A program made the position numbers and the translations under genes. From assembly GCF_003675385.1 (NCBI RefSeq), contig NZ_RCWZ01000001.1, forward strand, positions 868,001-932,000: a stretch of DNA of 64,000 bases, written 5' to 3'. Positions 63,740-64,000 of the stretch are shown here, piece by piece; position 1 is the first letter of the stretch, and every line of letters starts with the position of its first letter. Source of the DNA: Mucilaginibacter kameinonensis. GTDB taxonomy: Bacteria > Bacteroidota > Bacteroidia > Sphingobacteriales > Sphingobacteriaceae. The notes beneath the pieces were generated by a model. The model had not been told where the DNA came from and ran no database searches. It was given only the letters and a program-made list of their open reading frames with translations.

Positions 63740-63814
63740 TGGGAGCTACTGGGTTCGAACCAGTGACCCTCTGCTTGTAAGGCAGATGCTCTGAACCAGC
63801 TGAGCTAAGCTCCC
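63740..63814 (-). tRNA. tRNA-Val(UAC), copy 2
   Basis: Minus strand, 75 nt. Identical to copy 1 except for a fully paired acceptor stem (GGGAGCT / AGCTCCC). Anticodon UAC, loop CTTACAA. CCA not encoded. Confidence 0.95.
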
Positions 63815-63913
63815 TTCCTTTTGGGACTGCAAATATAGGAGGTTGTGTTTATTTGTCCAAATAAAATTTTAAATAAAAATAGTGTGCTGATTTACAGATA
63901 TTAAGATTGTTAT

Positions 63914-64000
63914 TTACTTAACATCGCGATATTGGGCACGCGGCCGCGGGTCTTCAGGGAGGATCTCCATCTTCGGGAAATCGATATAATTGGCATACCA
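63914..64000 (-). CDS. C-terminal end of an unidentified gene (partial)
   Basis: An open frame of 28 residues from the window edge ending in TAA (63914-63916): WYANYIDFPKMEILPED, then PRPRAQYRDVK. Codon use fits a coding region. Too short to name. It lies upstream of the two tRNAs on the same strand. Confidence 0.6.
   Translation of the reverse strand, partial: WYANYIDFPKMEILPEDPRPRAQYRDVK

Noticed and set aside
63522..63814. tRNA-Thr assignment for the two tRNAs
   Set aside because: The anticodon loop reads CTTACAA on the minus strand, so the anticodon is UAC, which decodes valine.

Overview
The window comes from a Bacteroidota chromosome. It most resembles Sphingobacteriaceae of the Mucilaginibacter/Pedobacter type. 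The support is two SusC/SusD pairs, an ECF sigma/FecR/SusC cascade, many TAnnTTTG-type -7 promoter boxes, an OmpA-free set of small lipoproteins, and housekeeping proteins with Bacteroidota traits (Ala/Glu-tailed S16, short-form phosphatidylserine decarboxylase, DksA-like protein without its zinc cysteines). No phage, plasmid, CRISPR or insertion-sequence gene was recognised. The genus call is an inference from gene content, not from a search.

Layout. 1-6200: the conserved rpsP-rimM-trmD-rplS block, split by two insertions. The first holds a twin membrane-protein/XRE-regulator cassette and two VOC proteins; the second holds an ECF sigma factor with two small membrane proteins. 6.6-9.6 kb (minus): a lipid operon (CPBP protease, DUF2007, cdsA, psd). 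9.6-16.1 kb: dusB, apaG, a YXWGXW-repeat secreted protein, a YugP-type zinc peptidase, an FAD oxidoreductase and glnS. 16.2-21.8 kb (minus): an isochorismatase-fold protein without its cysteine, a Crp-type regulator, murF with two odd repeat-derived inserts, and recQ. 22-29.7 kb: a secreted M14 peptidase, a TonB-dependent receptor, and a PadR/PspC unit. 29.9-38.2 kb: the first SusC/SusD/DUF1735 operon plus secreted proteins of unknown role and a DoxX protein. 38.6-45.3 kb: M20 amidohydrolase, lipoproteins, a LLM flavin oxidoreductase, a desaturase and an aminotransferase. 45.6-50 kb (minus): ileS-dksA-lspA. 50.8-53.6 kb: an LRR-kinase fusion and an orphan M17 N-terminal domain protein. 53.7-61.7 kb: an ECF sigma, FecR, STN-containing SusC, SusD and a secreted EEP-fold phosphatase/nuclease. 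61.8-63.2 kb: a truncated Rossmann gene abutting a GH27 alpha-galactosidase with two LacI-type operators. The window ends with two tandem tRNA-Val genes and the C-terminus of one more gene.

Most intergenic DNA is filled with repeats: about 96-bp palindromes (four copies), GC-rich arms bracketing terminators (three loci), long hairpins, and degenerate minisatellites. Two of the minisatellite-like repeats lie in frame inside murF. The observations I rate highest are those murF inserts, the swapped GIHH signature in IleRS (linked to mupirocin tolerance), the palindrome placed over a textbook promoter ahead of the twin membrane-protein/XRE cassette, the LRR-kinase fusion, the orphan M17 N-terminal domain, and candidate leaderless regulator mRNAs.
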